Shown: one piece after another, positions 6,847-15,901 of the stretch | Numbering within the stretch: position 1 is the stretch's first letter | Layout of the letters: every line of letters begins with the position of its first letter | Assembly (NCBI GenBank): GCA_035620555.1 | Contig: DASPGQ010000077.1 | Location: 1-41,665 of the forward strand | Direction: 5' to 3' | DNA length: 41,665 nucleotides | From: Vicinamibacteria bacterium | Lineage (GTDB): Bacteria > Acidobacteriota > Vicinamibacteria > Marinacidobacterales > SMYC01 | The notes under the pieces: generated by a model | What the model was told of the DNA's origin: nothing | Database searches by the model: none | The model's input: only the letters and a program-made list of their open reading frames with translations | Made by a program: the position numbers and the translations under genes

Positions 6847-9546
6847 TCAGTCCTTCTCGAGAGGCTCGCCATCGACGTCCAGGTTCCTCATCGCACCGAA
6901 CTCGAGCTCGGCCACGGCCTCGGCGCCTCTCTCGCGGTCACCCACGACGACCAGAATGGCCCGCTCGGTGTCGAGATACGTCGCTGCCGCACGCTCGAGA
7001 TCCTCGATGGTGACCGCGGCGATTCGATCCGCGTATTCCTGCAGCTCATCCTGCGTGCGCTCGAACCCGACCAACTCCGCTATCTCGCTGGCGACGTGGG
7101 AGATCGTCTCGAAACGTTGGGCGAAGCCGCGAACGAGGTTCTCGACCGCGAGATCGATCTCTTCGCGCGTCGGAGGACGCCGCCAGGTGGCGAGGGCGTC
7201 GAACTCTGCGAGTAGCTCCTTCGTCGCCTCGCGCGTCACCGAGATTTCGACCGACGCCGATCCCAGCATCAGGCTGTTCAGGCGCGCGTAGCGAACCGAG
7301 GAAAAGGCTCCGTAGGTATATCCCTTGTCTTCCCTGAGATTCGAGTTGAGTCGACCGGAGAAATAACCCCCGAGCACCGTGTTCAAAACCTCGAGCACGT
7401 AGATGTCTTTCGTGTCTCTCGGAGGTCCGAGCATGGCGAGTCGGATCTCCGATTGCGCCGCGCCCGGGCGGTCGATGAAGTAGGTCGTCCGCTCCGGCGG
7501 TCGGAGTGGCGGTATCTCGACGGTTCCGAAGGGCTCCACGCTCCAGCTTCCAAGAGATCGTTCCACCAGACCTACGGCCTCGGCGGCCTCGATATCGCCC
7601 ACGACGATCAGGTCGCTTGCGGTCGGCGCATAGTGACGAAAGTAGAACTGCTCGAGCTCGGTTCGCGTCAGCTCGCGAACCGACGGCTCGTTTCCCGAGA
7701 TGGGCCAACCGTAGGGGTGTCGGCTCCCGAACAGGGACTTCCGAACCGCCTTTCCCGCGATGGCACCCGGACTCGCGCGCTCCTGAAGAATCCCGTCGAG
7801 CCTCTGCTTCCTGAGTCGCTCGAGCTCTTCACCAGGAAAGCTCGGATGCAGCACGACGTCGGCCATGAGATCCAGGGAAGCGGGCAAGTGACGCTTCAGG
7901 GCGTCGAGCGATACCGCGCTCCATTCACGGCTTCCGGCCGCCGAGAGCTGGCTTCCCATCCGATCGAGATCGGCCTCGATCTCGAGCGAGGTTCGGGTCG
8001 CCGTCCCCTCCTCGAGCATCTCCGCGGTGAAGGACGCTAGGCCGCTCCTTTCGTAAGGCTCTGCCGTCGCCCCCGCCTTGATGAGGAGGACCAGAGAGAC
8101 TTTGGGGATCTCGTGTCTTTCAATCACGTGAAGGGTCAGGCCGTTTTGCAGGATCTGCGTTCTGACCGGCGGCACGCGAAAGGGCGGGCTCGATCTGAGC
8201 GGTGGCGCGGCGGCGCGATCGGGTTGGGTGCGGGCCTCGTGACGGGCCGTTTCCGGCACGTAGGCGATCACGAGCGATGGCTTCAACAGGTAGTACTTGG
8301 CCGCGCGCCGGATGTCTCTCGCCTTGAGACGCTGGTAGCGGTCGTAGTCCTCCTGGAAACGATCCGGCGTCCCGAGAAACGTCTGATACATCGCCAGGCG
8401 GTCGGCCTTTCCGCCGAAGCCTCCGATACGCTCGAGCCCCGAGAGAAAGTCGAACTCCTGTCCCGCCTTGACGCGCGCCAGCTCGTCTTCGGTGGGTCCC
8501 TCTTTCGCCAGTCGGCGAATCTCTTCGCCGAGCATTCCTTCGATGGTGTCGAGATTAGCCCCGGGGCGAGCGGTGGCGACGATGCCCACGAGACCGGCGA
8601 TCTCGAGGCTGTAGTTGAAAGCGCTCACTTCGGATGCCACCTGCTCGTCATAGACCAGGCGCTTGTACAGGCGGGAGTTCTTGCCGTCGGCGAGCAGGGT
8701 CGATGTGAGGTCGAGCGCAGCGTCGTCCCGCTCGAAATAGGCGACGGCGGGCCAGCTCAGGTATAGGCGCTCCTGGGGAACCCGATCGTGCACGACGATG
8801 CGCCGGTGAGTCGGGAGCTGAACTTCGTGTCGGATGGCCTTCCCCAAGGGTTGCCCGGGCCTCAACGGCGAAAAGTAACGATCGACGAGTCTCTCGGCCT
8901 CGTCGATCTCGAACTCGCCCGCGATGGTCAGCACACAATTGTTCGGGACGTAGTACCTGCGGAAGAAATCGTGGACGTCGTCGAGCGTGGCATTCTCCAG
9001 GTCTTCCATGCTGCCAATGATGTGCCACGAGTAGGGGTGCCCCTGGGGGAACAAGTTACGGAATATGCCTTCGACCGCGGTCCCATAGGGAACGTTGTCC
9101 ATGCTCTGACGCCGCTCGTTCTTGACCACGTCACGCTGGTTGTCGAAGTTCTCCTGATTGACGGCATCCAAGAGGTATCCCATTCGGTCGGACTCCGCCC
9201 ACAGGACGTGCTCCAGCGAACCGGCGGGCACCGTCTCGAAGTAGTTCGTCCGATCGAAGTTCGTCGTGCCGTTGATGCCTCCTTGAGAAATGTTGGCCCC
9301 GGCCCGCTCCATCAGCGAGATGTAGGAGCCTTTGATGTTCCGGGACCCCTCGAACATCATGTGCTCGAACAGATGGGCGAAGCCGGTCTTGCCCGGCTCC
9401 TCGTTCTTCGAGCCTACGTGATACCAGAGGTTCACGTGAACCACGGGGAGCTTGCGGTCCTGATGGAGAATCACTCTCAGGCCGTTCGCCAGCCGGTAGG
9501 TCTCGAATTCGATTCGGGGTACGGCAGTCGCTTCGAACTCGCTCAA
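6847..9546 (-). CDS. M16 family zinc metallopeptidase, two fused halves (pitrilysin/insulinase-like)
   Basis: Encodes 899 residues. The N-terminal half holds the inverted zinc motif HLFEH (58-62) and a downstream Glu in VKNERR (about 144) as third ligand. The C-terminal half (from about 450) lacks the zinc motif but holds the substrate-binding Arg/Tyr pair (R738, Y745 in REDKGYTYG). In many bacteria the two halves are separate genes; here they form one chain. No signal peptide is visible, so it is probably cytoplasmic and degrades peptides, unless an upstream start was missed. The start is TTG at 9546 with AGGAG six bases upstream. It is divergent from the cyclophilin gene across 60 bases. 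Confidence 0.92.
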   Translation of the reverse strand: MSEFEATAVPRIEFETYRLANGLRVILHQDRKLPVVHVNLWYHVGSKNEEPGKTGFAHLFEHMMFEGSRNIKGSYISLMERAGANISQGGINGTTNFDRTNYFETVPAGSLEHVLWAESDRMGYLLDAVNQENFDNQRDVVKNERRQSMDNVPYGTAVEGIFRNLFPQGHPYSWHIIGSMEDLENATLDDVHDFFRRYYVPNNCVLTIAGEFEIDEAERLVDRYFSPLRPGQPLGKAIRHEVQLPTHRRIVVHDRVPQERLYLSWPAVAYFERDDAALDLTSTLLADGKNSRLYKRLVYDEQVASEVSAFNYSLEIAGLVGIVATARPGANLDTIEGMLGEEIRRLAKEGPTEDELARVKAGQEFDFLSGLERIGGFGGKADRLAMYQTFLGTPDRFQEDYDRYQRLKARDIRRAAKYYLLKPSLVIAYVPETARHEARTQPDRAAAPPLRSSPPFRVPPVRTQILQNGLTLHVIERHEIPKVSLVLLIKAGATAEPYERSGLASFTAEMLEEGTATRTSLEIEADLDRMGSQLSAAGSREWSAVSLDALKRHLPASLDLMADVVLHPSFPGEELERLRKQRLDGILQERASPGAIAGKAVRKSLFGSRHPYGWPISGNEPSVRELTRTELEQFYFRHYAPTASDLIVVGDIEAAEAVGLVERSLGSWSVEPFGTVEIPPLRPPERTTYFIDRPGAAQSEIRLAMLGPPRDTKDIYVLEVLNTVLGGYFSGRLNSNLREDKGYTYGAFSSVRYARLNSLMLGSASVEISVTREATKELLAEFDALATWRRPPTREEIDLAVENLVRGFAQRFETISHVASEIAELVGFERTQDELQEYADRIAAVTIEDLERAAATYLDTERAILVVVGDRERGAEAVAELEFGAMRNLDVDGEPLEKD

Positions 9547-9582
9547 CAGCTCTCCTTTCGAGGGCGTGGCCGTACCATCTTA

Positions 9583-9588
9583 TATAAT
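9583..9588 (+). promoter_or_regulatory. Possible -10 element (TATAAT) for the cyclophilin/ypdA operon
   Basis: TATAAT at 9583-9588 is a perfect -10 hexamer within an AT-rich core of the 60-base divergent gap. No good -35 is seen at the right distance. The leader would be about 12 nt. The same core could also serve the minus-strand M16 gene (TATTAT, complement of 9584-9589). Confidence 0.35.
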
Positions 9589-9606
9589 ACCGACTCGCAG
9601 GAGGCC

Positions 9607-10674
9607 ATGACTTTTCTCGTCGTATTCGCGGTTCTCGCCATCCAGGGAACGGCGAGCCCGGCCAAGCAAGCGATCCTGGAAACGAGCTTGGGCGAGATCG
9701 TGATCGATCTGCTGCCGGAAAAAGCCCCGGACCACGTCGCTCATTTCACCAGGCTGGCGTCCGAGGGTGTCTACGATGGCACCACGTTCCACCGAGTCAT
9801 CAAGTACGGCATCATTCAAGGCGGAGACCCAGAAACCAAGGACCCGAGCGCCCGAGACAAGTATGGAACCGGGGGGCTCGGCGTGCTGGCGCGGGAGCTG
9901 AGCGACGAGAAACACACCCGGGGAGCCGTCTCCGCCGTGCAGATTCCGGGAAAGCCCGACAGCGCCGGCTCCCAGTTCTTCATCGTCGTGACCGACCAGC
10001 CCACTCTCGACGGCCAGTTCACGGTGTTCGCGCGGGTCGTCGAAGGCATTCTGGTGGCTCAACGAATCTCCGAAACGCCCACCGACGAAAGCGGGCTCGC
10101 CGTCGAGCGCATCGAGATCCTGAAAGTCACGCTGCGCGACAAGCCTCCTCCCGAGATCCCACCGTTCTCCACCGAGAGCGTCGAGCAGTTGGCCCGTTAT
10201 CGCGCCGTTCTCGAGACCGAGAAGGGGGAAATCACCGTCGAGCTGTTTCCTCAGAAAGCGCCCAATCACGTCAGGAACTTCCTCCGTCTCGCCCAGATCG
10301 GCGCCTACGACGGGGTCGCGTTTCACCGCATCGAGCCGGGTTTCGTGATTCAAACGGGTTTTCTCGAGACCCGCAGGGAGCCTCCGTCCGAGCGCATCCT
10401 GAACTACGTGACCTTCCTCGATCCCGAGTTCAACGACACGCCTCATGTTCCCGGAATCCTCTCGATGGCTCGGGGCGATGATCCGGCGAGCGCGCAGGCA
10501 TCCTTCTTCATCGTCACCGGAGTGGCTGAAAACCTCGACCACGCCTACACCGCCTTCGGCCGGGTGACCGAAGGTATGGACGTCGTCCGCGCGATCGAGT
10601 CCCTGCCCACCGAGGGAGCAAGCCCGGTGGAGCGGTTCGATCTCCTCCGAGTCCGGGTCGAGACGATCGAGTGA
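9607..10674 (+). CDS. Tandem-domain peptidyl-prolyl cis-trans isomerase (cyclophilin type)
   Basis: Encodes 355 residues: a short hydrophobic N-terminus (MTFLVVFAVLAIQGTA), probably an export signal, then two cyclophilin domains (about 20-185 and 195-355). Domain 1 keeps FHRVIKYGIIQGGDP and GSQFFI; domain 2 keeps FHRIEPGFVIQTG and ASFFIV, so the catalytic Arg is in both. The role would be folding of exported proteins. I chose the ATG at 9607 because it gives the signal and follows AGGAGG, although that site is only two bases away. The frame stays open upstream antisense to the M16 gene, which I treat as chance. Its stop overlaps the GTG of ypdA. Confidence 0.87.
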   Translation: MTFLVVFAVLAIQGTASPAKQAILETSLGEIVIDLLPEKAPDHVAHFTRLASEGVYDGTTFHRVIKYGIIQGGDPETKDPSARDKYGTGGLGVLARELSDEKHTRGAVSAVQIPGKPDSAGSQFFIVVTDQPTLDGQFTVFARVVEGILVAQRISETPTDESGLAVERIEILKVTLRDKPPPEIPPFSTESVEQLARYRAVLETEKGEITVELFPQKAPNHVRNFLRLAQIGAYDGVAFHRIEPGFVIQTGFLETRREPPSERILNYVTFLDPEFNDTPHVPGILSMARGDDPASAQASFFIVTGVAENLDHAYTAFGRVTEGMDVVRAIESLPTEGASPVERFDLLRVRVETIE

Positions 10675-11648
10675 TCGACGTCGCCATCGTCGGCGGGGGG
10701 CCGAGCGGGCTCGCCGTCGCCATCGACTGCACGAAGAACGGGCTTTCCTACGTCATCCTGGAGAAAGGAGCCCTGGTCGATGCGATCCGCCGCTTCCCCA
10801 TCAATATGGTCTTCTTCACGACGCCCGATCTTCTCGAGATTGGGGACTTGCCTCTCGTGACCGCCCGGGAGAAACCGACGCGACTCGAAGCGCTCAAGTA
10901 CTACCGGCGCGTGGTGGAACATTATCGGTTGCGCCTGAGGCTCTACGAGAAAGTGGAAGCCGTCCGGCCGGTGAACGGACATTTCGAGCTCGAGACCTCG
11001 TATCAACGTGGGCAGGTGGGGCGTCCCGAGTGCGTTTCGGCGCGAAAGCTCGTCCTGGCCATGGGATACTACGACAATCCCAATAACCTCGAGATTCCGG
11101 GAGAGAACCTCCCGAAGGTGTCCCACTACTACACCGAAGCCCATCCGTATTTCGGGCTCGACGTAGCGGTCATTGGCGGAGCGAACTCGGCAGCCGAGAC
11201 GGCACTCGACCTCTACCGCTCGGGTGTTTCGGTCACGCTGATCCATCGAGGCGCCGAGCTTTCGAGTCATATCAAGTACTGGGTACGGCCCGACATCCAG
11301 AATCGGATCGACCGCGGGGAGATAAGCGCCCATCTCGAGACCGAGGTCGTCGAGATCCTCCCCGAGAAGCTCCGTCTGCGGCGGAACGGTAAGGTCTTCG
11401 AGATGGCGAACGACGCCGTCCTGGCGCTCACGGGTTATCATCCCGACTACCGCTTTCTGAAGGCCATCGGCATCGAAGTCGACGACCGATCGGGCAAACC
11501 GCGCGTCGACCCCGAGACTTGTGAGACGAACGTCCCGGGAGTCTATCTGGCAGGAGGCATCGTCGCCGGCAAGCAGACGAACCAGATCTTTATCGAGAAC
11601 GGGCGTTTCCACGGAAGAAAGATCGTGGAGCATATCGTTCGCCGGTGA
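10671..11648 (+). CDS. ypdA: YpdA family putative bacillithiol disulfide reductase
   Basis: Encodes 325 residues. Two dinucleotide-binding motifs are visible: VGGGPSGL near the N-terminus (FAD) and VIGGANSAAE in the middle (NADPH). There is no CxxC redox pair, as expected for YpdA rather than thioredoxin reductase. Characteristic stretches are FPINMVFFTTPDLLEIGD and GGIVAGKQTNQIFIENGR. The family reduces bacillithiol disulfide with NADPH in Firmicutes, and bacillithiol is also known from some Acidobacteriota. The start is GTG in a GTGA overlap with the cyclophilin stop, so translation is probably coupled. No bacillithiol biosynthesis gene is visible in this window. Confidence 0.85.
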   Translation: MIDVAIVGGGPSGLAVAIDCTKNGLSYVILEKGALVDAIRRFPINMVFFTTPDLLEIGDLPLVTAREKPTRLEALKYYRRVVEHYRLRLRLYEKVEAVRPVNGHFELETSYQRGQVGRPECVSARKLVLAMGYYDNPNNLEIPGENLPKVSHYYTEAHPYFGLDVAVIGGANSAAETALDLYRSGVSVTLIHRGAELSSHIKYWVRPDIQNRIDRGEISAHLETEVVEILPEKLRLRRNGKVFEMANDAVLALTGYHPDYRFLKAIGIEVDDRSGKPRVDPETCETNVPGVYLAGGIVAGKQTNQIFIENGRFHGRKIVEHIVRR

Positions 11649-13660
11649 GCGCCGATCGTCTCGTCGTAAGGCTTCTGCCGGCATTCGTCGCCGCCTGGGC
11701 AATCCTCGGCACGCAAAACGTTCGCCTGGGCTCGGTGTACGTGCCCCCCATTTCGCCCTGGTGGGTGGTGGCGGCCGTCGCCTTCGCTACCCTGCTCGCG
11801 CCGCGCCGAAACGCCCTTCCCGGAGCGGAGCGGCGCTCCATCCTCGTCTGTTTCTCCCTCGCTGCTTCGCTGGCGATGCTCCTTCTTGTCAGGAGCGCGG
11901 CACTGAATCCCGCGCTCGAGCTCGTGATCCGGTTCGACGATGGTCGCGAGGTGAGGTCGTCGTCCCTTCAGCTCGGTGAAAGGCGGGAGCTGAGACGTCT
12001 CGCCGGGCAGAGACGGAACATCGTGTTCGAAACCGGGGGATGGCTTCAGATTCCGAAGACCGGCGAGCACCGATTCGAGCTCTACTGCGATGATTTCTGC
12101 GAGCTGATGGTCGGCTCTCGGCACGTCCAGGCTCGGGGAGCCCGTAGCGAAACGATCCAGCTGTCACGAGGCGAAGTGCCCTTCTCGCTCCGTTATCGCC
12201 AGAAGGGAGGACCGGCAGCGCTCCGGCTATCGTGGGACCGTCCCGGATTCTTCGAGCTTCTTCCCATCGAGTACTTCGTCCGCGGCCGGGGCGTGCCGCC
12301 TCGCGATCCGACCGCCTCACATCTGGCCCTCGCCGCGCTTCTCGCCTGGTCGGGCGCGCTCGCCATCTCCTTCGGGCACGTGGTGCGTTTCGCGAGGAGC
12401 CGTGCCTTGCCCGTCGCGACGATCGCGCTCGTCGTCGCCTATGGAAGCGTCATCCGATTCGAGTCCTTCCTCGCCCGTTCGGGACTTGCCCGTTCGGACA
12501 CTCGCGCGGCGGTACTCCACGAGAGGCTGCTTCCGCTCATGCCTCCCTACGCGGTCTTCAATCCGGAGAACGCACCTGCCGATCCTTATCGTGCCGATGT
12601 GAGGAGTTATCTCGACGGCGCCGAGACGATGACGCTCTCGCGTTTCTACCGCCCTTCGTTTCGTGAGCCGTTCTACGTCGCGCTCGTCAAAGCCTTCGTC
12701 GCTCTATCGGGAGCAGAGGTGGGAATCCTGATCGAAAGCCTGGTTTTTTCGATTGCGACACTATTGCTTCTCGCCGTGATCTCATCCAAGCTGTTCGGAG
12801 TCCATTGGACCGCCGCGCTTCTGGTGCCGGTGGCGATCCACGAGTGGCTCGTTCTCGAATCGGCAACCGGCTATCGGATGAGCGCATATGGTTTCTTCCT
12901 CGTGGCATTCGTCGGCTGGTCGTGTCTTTCGCTTCAGAGCCGTGCGCTCGCGTCGGTGGGGACGGGTGTCCTCGCCAGCCTTCTCTGCCTCATTCGGATC
13001 AGCGCCTTGTCGGTCGTCATCCCCGTCGTCGCCCTGCGCCTTCTCCAGCTTGGGCGGAACGAGCGCAAGTTCTACGCGGGGGTCGTCGCCGGTAGCCTCG
13101 TCGTCCTCGTCGGACCGTTTCTTCTATCCAATACGCTCGCTCATGGGGACCCTTTTTACAGCATCAGCTTTCACACGGAGTTCTGGCTGCGAGCGGAAGG
13201 GCTCGACCGGGGGCAGGGCCCGGTTTCGTGGCTGCGCTACTTCACCGGCTTCGGGCGCATCCCCGAGATTGCGAAGGGAACGGTAGCGGGATTGACTTTC
13301 CTTCCCCTTCGCACGTTCTCGATCGGTTTGCGCCAATTCCCACTGATTGGAGCCATCACCGTGGTTTGCGGTGTTCTCGGGCTGGCGATGGCATTTCGAA
13401 GCCGGCCTCTTCTACCCGTCGCCTACCTCGGCCACCTCGTTCCCTTCGCCTACGTCCAGAATTTTCCTTCGGGAACCATGCCTCGGTTCGTAATGCCCGC
13501 ATTCTTCTTTTTCGTGGTCGCTGCCCCTCTGGGTGCGGAGAGGCTCTTGTCTTGGGTCAGCCGGCTGCGTGGAAGCCGGGACCGACCTCCCTATTCGTCC
13601 GACGGGAAGCGAAGCGGCGGGGAAAAAGGAGCCCCCGGCTCGCAAGACGTGGCCTCTTGA
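11645..13660 (+). CDS. GT-C-like polytopic membrane protein with a PA14-type domain
   Basis: Encodes 671 residues. Two or three membrane helices come first, then an extracytoplasmic beta domain (about 95-215; GWLQIPKTGEHRFELYCDD ... FSLRYRQKGGPAALRLSW) resembling PA14, then about ten more membrane helices resembling lipid-linked-sugar glycosyltransferases of the GT-C fold. PA14 domains often bind carbohydrate, so a sugar-recognition module inserted into a membrane glycosyltransferase is a reasonable reading, but no catalytic Asp/Glu signature is certain. The start is GTG in a GTGA overlap with ypdA, making a three-gene coupled operon. The C-terminal tail is hydrophilic and Ser/Gly/Lys-rich. 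Confidence 0.7.
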   Translation: MSADRLVVRLLPAFVAAWAILGTQNVRLGSVYVPPISPWWVVAAVAFATLLAPRRNALPGAERRSILVCFSLAASLAMLLLVRSAALNPALELVIRFDDGREVRSSSLQLGERRELRRLAGQRRNIVFETGGWLQIPKTGEHRFELYCDDFCELMVGSRHVQARGARSETIQLSRGEVPFSLRYRQKGGPAALRLSWDRPGFFELLPIEYFVRGRGVPPRDPTASHLALAALLAWSGALAISFGHVVRFARSRALPVATIALVVAYGSVIRFESFLARSGLARSDTRAAVLHERLLPLMPPYAVFNPENAPADPYRADVRSYLDGAETMTLSRFYRPSFREPFYVALVKAFVALSGAEVGILIESLVFSIATLLLLAVISSKLFGVHWTAALLVPVAIHEWLVLESATGYRMSAYGFFLVAFVGWSCLSLQSRALASVGTGVLASLLCLIRISALSVVIPVVALRLLQLGRNERKFYAGVVAGSLVVLVGPFLLSNTLAHGDPFYSISFHTEFWLRAEGLDRGQGPVSWLRYFTGFGRIPEIAKGTVAGLTFLPLRTFSIGLRQFPLIGAITVVCGVLGLAMAFRSRPLLPVAYLGHLVPFAYVQNFPSGTMPRFVMPAFFFFVVAAPLGAERLLSWVSRLRGSRDRPPYSSDGKRSGGEKGAPGSQDVAS

Positions 13661-13672
13661 GCTCGTCGGTAC

Positions 13673-13686
13673 TACAATAGGCAGTC
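13673..13686 (+). promoter_or_regulatory. Leaderless-type -10 element before the TerB-like gene
   Basis: TACAAT at 13673-13678 ends eight bases before the ATG at 13687. No Shine-Dalgarno sequence lies between them. This TANNNT spacing is the signature of leaderless transcription; no clear -35 is visible. Confidence 0.45.
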
Positions 13687-14319
13687 ATGGCGTTTCTCGA
13701 CCGGATGGTGTCGGACCTCATCGGGAAATCAACCGGGTTCAACGCGCGACCGTTCGTACGGGCCGTCGGCGGCAAGAACATCCTCCTGCTCGGCGGCGCC
13801 CTGGTCGCCGGTGCTCTCGCCGCCGAGAAGATGCGCGAACCCGCCACGCCATCGAACGTTCCTCCGCCCCCTCTACCCCTTCCGCCGGTTCCGCCCCTAC
13901 CCGTTCCTCAGACGTCTGACTCGGACCCGGTGACGGCGGACCAGGCCCTCTCCACGGATCTGCTCTTTGCCATCGTCCGCGTGATGGCTGCTTCGGCCCT
14001 TGCGGACGGAGAGATTCACGCCGACGAACGTCGAGTCATCGAGAGCCGCCTGGACGAATCGGGCCTCTCCGCCGAACAGGTGCGACGCATCCAGAAGGAC
14101 ATGGTGATTCCGCCAGGTCCGGGCGAGCTTTCGGACATGGTCGAAACGGCCGAGGACCGCGAGCTCGTCTACCGATTCGCCGCATTGGTCGTGCTCGCCG
14201 ACGGTGAGATCTCGCAGCTCGAACGAGCGTGGCTCGACAAGCTCGCGGCCGCCATGGCGCTCGGAGACGGCCGTCGTGAAGCGCTGGAGCGCGAGATTTT
14301 CGAGGAGTCTTCGAGCTGA
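13687..14319 (+). CDS. TerB-like / DUF533-like protein with membrane anchor
   Basis: Encodes 210 residues. A short N-terminal segment with a hydrophobic, Gly/Ala-rich stretch (NILLLGGALVAGALAA) probably binds the membrane. A proline-rich linker (about 58-75) leads to a helical C-terminal domain with two acidic loops, ALADGEIHADERRVIE and LADGEISQLERAWLDK, the signature of TerB/DUF533 (YebE) proteins. These loops are thought to bind metal; the cellular role of the family is poorly defined. The start is ATG with no ribosome site but a TACAAT hexamer eight bases upstream. It is 26 bases after the membrane protein gene and may have its own promoter. Confidence 0.8.
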   Translation: MAFLDRMVSDLIGKSTGFNARPFVRAVGGKNILLLGGALVAGALAAEKMREPATPSNVPPPPLPLPPVPPLPVPQTSDSDPVTADQALSTDLLFAIVRVMAASALADGEIHADERRVIESRLDESGLSAEQVRRIQKDMVIPPGPGELSDMVETAEDRELVYRFAALVVLADGEISQLERAWLDKLAAAMALGDGRREALEREIFEESSS

Positions 14320-14458
14320 GCGTCCAGCTCGCCTCCGGTGATCAGACGATGTCGGCTTTGCGAGGGAACGCTGGCTCTTCGTCGATGGTCGCCCATTCGG
14401 GGTTTTCCCACGAATGTCCTCGGTTCGGCACCCCGATTCGTTACCTGGGAGCTCGCTC

Positions 14459-15361
14459 ATGACCGAGACTGATTCCACTTCTTCGTCGAAATATCGTCGG
14501 CTACTCTGCCCCGTCGATTTCTCCGACATCTCTCGCCGCGCCCTGGAGTGGACGCTGAGCTTTTCGAAGGAGCTCCAAGCGAGCGTGACGCTCTTGCACG
14601 TCATCGACTCGCGGATGACGTCGGTGGGGAACCTCGTCAACATTCCCGACGTTTCCCACGAGCTCCGCCAGCGAGCCGACGGGATGCTTCATGAGTGGCA
14701 GCGCGTACTGAATCTGTCGCGGGTGAAAATCGAAATCAGGGAAGGTGTGCCCGATCAGGAGGTGGTGAACGCCACCCGAGAAGCCCCGGTGGATTTGTTA
14801 ATCATGGGGACTCATGGTTTCGGCGGGTTCCAGCGGCTGCTGCTGGGCTCGGTCACCGAAAAGGTACTGCACCGGGTCCGTGTACCCCTCATGACGATCT
14901 CCCAAGCTTCGGCGCTCGAGCCGTCGAAACGGCCCACGAGAGTGGTGACGGCTGTGGACCTGGGAGCCGAATCGAGCGAGGTGGTGCGTCACGGGCTGTT
15001 TCTCGCCCGTCACTTCGCGGTCAGCCTGGTGGCCGCTCACGTTCTTCCCGTGCCCGACGTGGTCTTGAACTATCGTACCGTCGAGCAGCTCGGGGCGGAA
15101 GAGCTCGCCCGCTTGACGAAGAGGATCACGGAAGAGCGACGAAAGGAGCTCGAGCAATTGATGTCCCATGCGACCGATGTCGATGTCGAGATCGAAACCG
15201 CGGTGGGCCGGCCCTATGCAATCTTGACCGGTCTCGTGCGAGATACCGATCTGCTCGTCATGGGCGCGGGCGGTCACGGGGAAGCGGCACTCGGCTGGCT
15301 CGGCTCGGTCTGCCACAAGATGGTGCGATCGGCCCCATGTCCGGTTCTCATCGTACGTTGA
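14459..15361 (+). CDS. Universal stress protein with two Usp domains
   Basis: Encodes 300 residues in two Usp (alpha/beta nucleotide-binding) domains. Domain 1 begins KYRRLLCPVDFSDISRRAL and ends with the ATP-loop form MGTHGFGGFQRLLLGSVTEKV. Domain 2 ends with MGAGGHGEAALGWLGSV. The glycine-rich loops suggest ATP or AMP binding; the protein is cytoplasmic and belongs to starvation or oxygen-limitation responses. I chose ATG 14459 over an upstream start at 14414 because GGGAG lies seven bases before it and the extra 15 residues have no Usp character. It is followed by a CBS gene 52 bases downstream. The 139-base gap before it holds nothing I recognise. Confidence 0.9.
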   Translation: MTETDSTSSSKYRRLLCPVDFSDISRRALEWTLSFSKELQASVTLLHVIDSRMTSVGNLVNIPDVSHELRQRADGMLHEWQRVLNLSRVKIEIREGVPDQEVVNATREAPVDLLIMGTHGFGGFQRLLLGSVTEKVLHRVRVPLMTISQASALEPSKRPTRVVTAVDLGAESSEVVRHGLFLARHFAVSLVAAHVLPVPDVVLNYRTVEQLGAEELARLTKRITEERRKELEQLMSHATDVDVEIETAVGRPYAILTGLVRDTDLLVMGAGGHGEAALGWLGSVCHKMVRSAPCPVLIVR

Positions 15362-15413
15362 TTGCGGGGAGCAGCACCAGGAGCGCCGACGTCAGGGCCG
15401 TGAGGAGGATCTT

Positions 15414-15815
15414 ATGAGAGTGGAAGAGTTGATGACCACGGATGTGACGACGGTCGAGCGCAACGACGAGTTGAGCGTCGTCGACGATCTCATGAAGATG
15501 AAGCGCATTCGACATCTCCCCGTAGTCGAGAAGGGACGTCTCGTCGGAATCGTCACCCAGCGTGATTTGTTCCACGCCGGTCTCTCGAATGCGATGGGGT
15601 TCGGCGAGAAGGCGCGCAAGGAGTTCCTGGGAACGGTTGTCGTCAAGGAGGTCATGACCGACGAGGTCGTCACCGTCGGGCCCGAAGAAGCCGTCAAGAG
15701 CGCGGCCAAGAAGATGCTCGAGCACAAAATCGGCTGCCTCCCCGTCGTACGGGAAGGCAAACTGCTCGGAATCCTCACCGAGACCGACTTGGTGCGTTTG
15801 CTCGTCGATTCCTGA
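15414..15815 (+). CDS. Two-CBS-domain protein
   Basis: Encodes 133 residues made of two CBS domains in tandem: residues 1-60 (VEELMTTDVTTVERNDEL ... IRHLPVVEKGRLVGIVTQRDL) and about 75-133 (VKEVMTDEVVTVGPEEAV ... GCLPVVREGKLLGILTETDL). Such Bateman modules bind adenosine nucleotides and sense energy state; this one has no attached enzyme domain. AGGAGG stands six bases before the ATG. It sits between two double-Usp genes, so a shared role in sensing energy or redox stress is likely. It converges with the next Usp gene across 86 bases without a clear terminator; a short GCCCG/CGGGC hairpin lies at 15889-15899. Confidence 0.92.
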   Translation: MRVEELMTTDVTTVERNDELSVVDDLMKMKRIRHLPVVEKGRLVGIVTQRDLFHAGLSNAMGFGEKARKEFLGTVVVKEVMTDEVVTVGPEEAVKSAAKKMLEHKIGCLPVVREGKLLGILTETDLVRLLVDS

Positions 15816-15901
15816 GCCGAGGTCGAGCCGAGCTCGCGGTCGAAGCTTGGCCACCGCACGGCAGGCTGGGTCGCTCTTTCGCATCCCGCCCGCTCGGGCA
15901 G

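Noticed and set aside
8788-9606. N-terminal extension of the cyclophilin frame by 273 codons
   Set aside because: It is antisense to the M16 peptidase coding region, and the cyclophilin's own signal peptide starts at 9607.
15889-15899. GCCCG/CGGGC hairpin between the convergent CBS and Usp genes as a terminator
   Set aside because: The stem is only five base pairs with a two-base loop and has no T-run on either strand.
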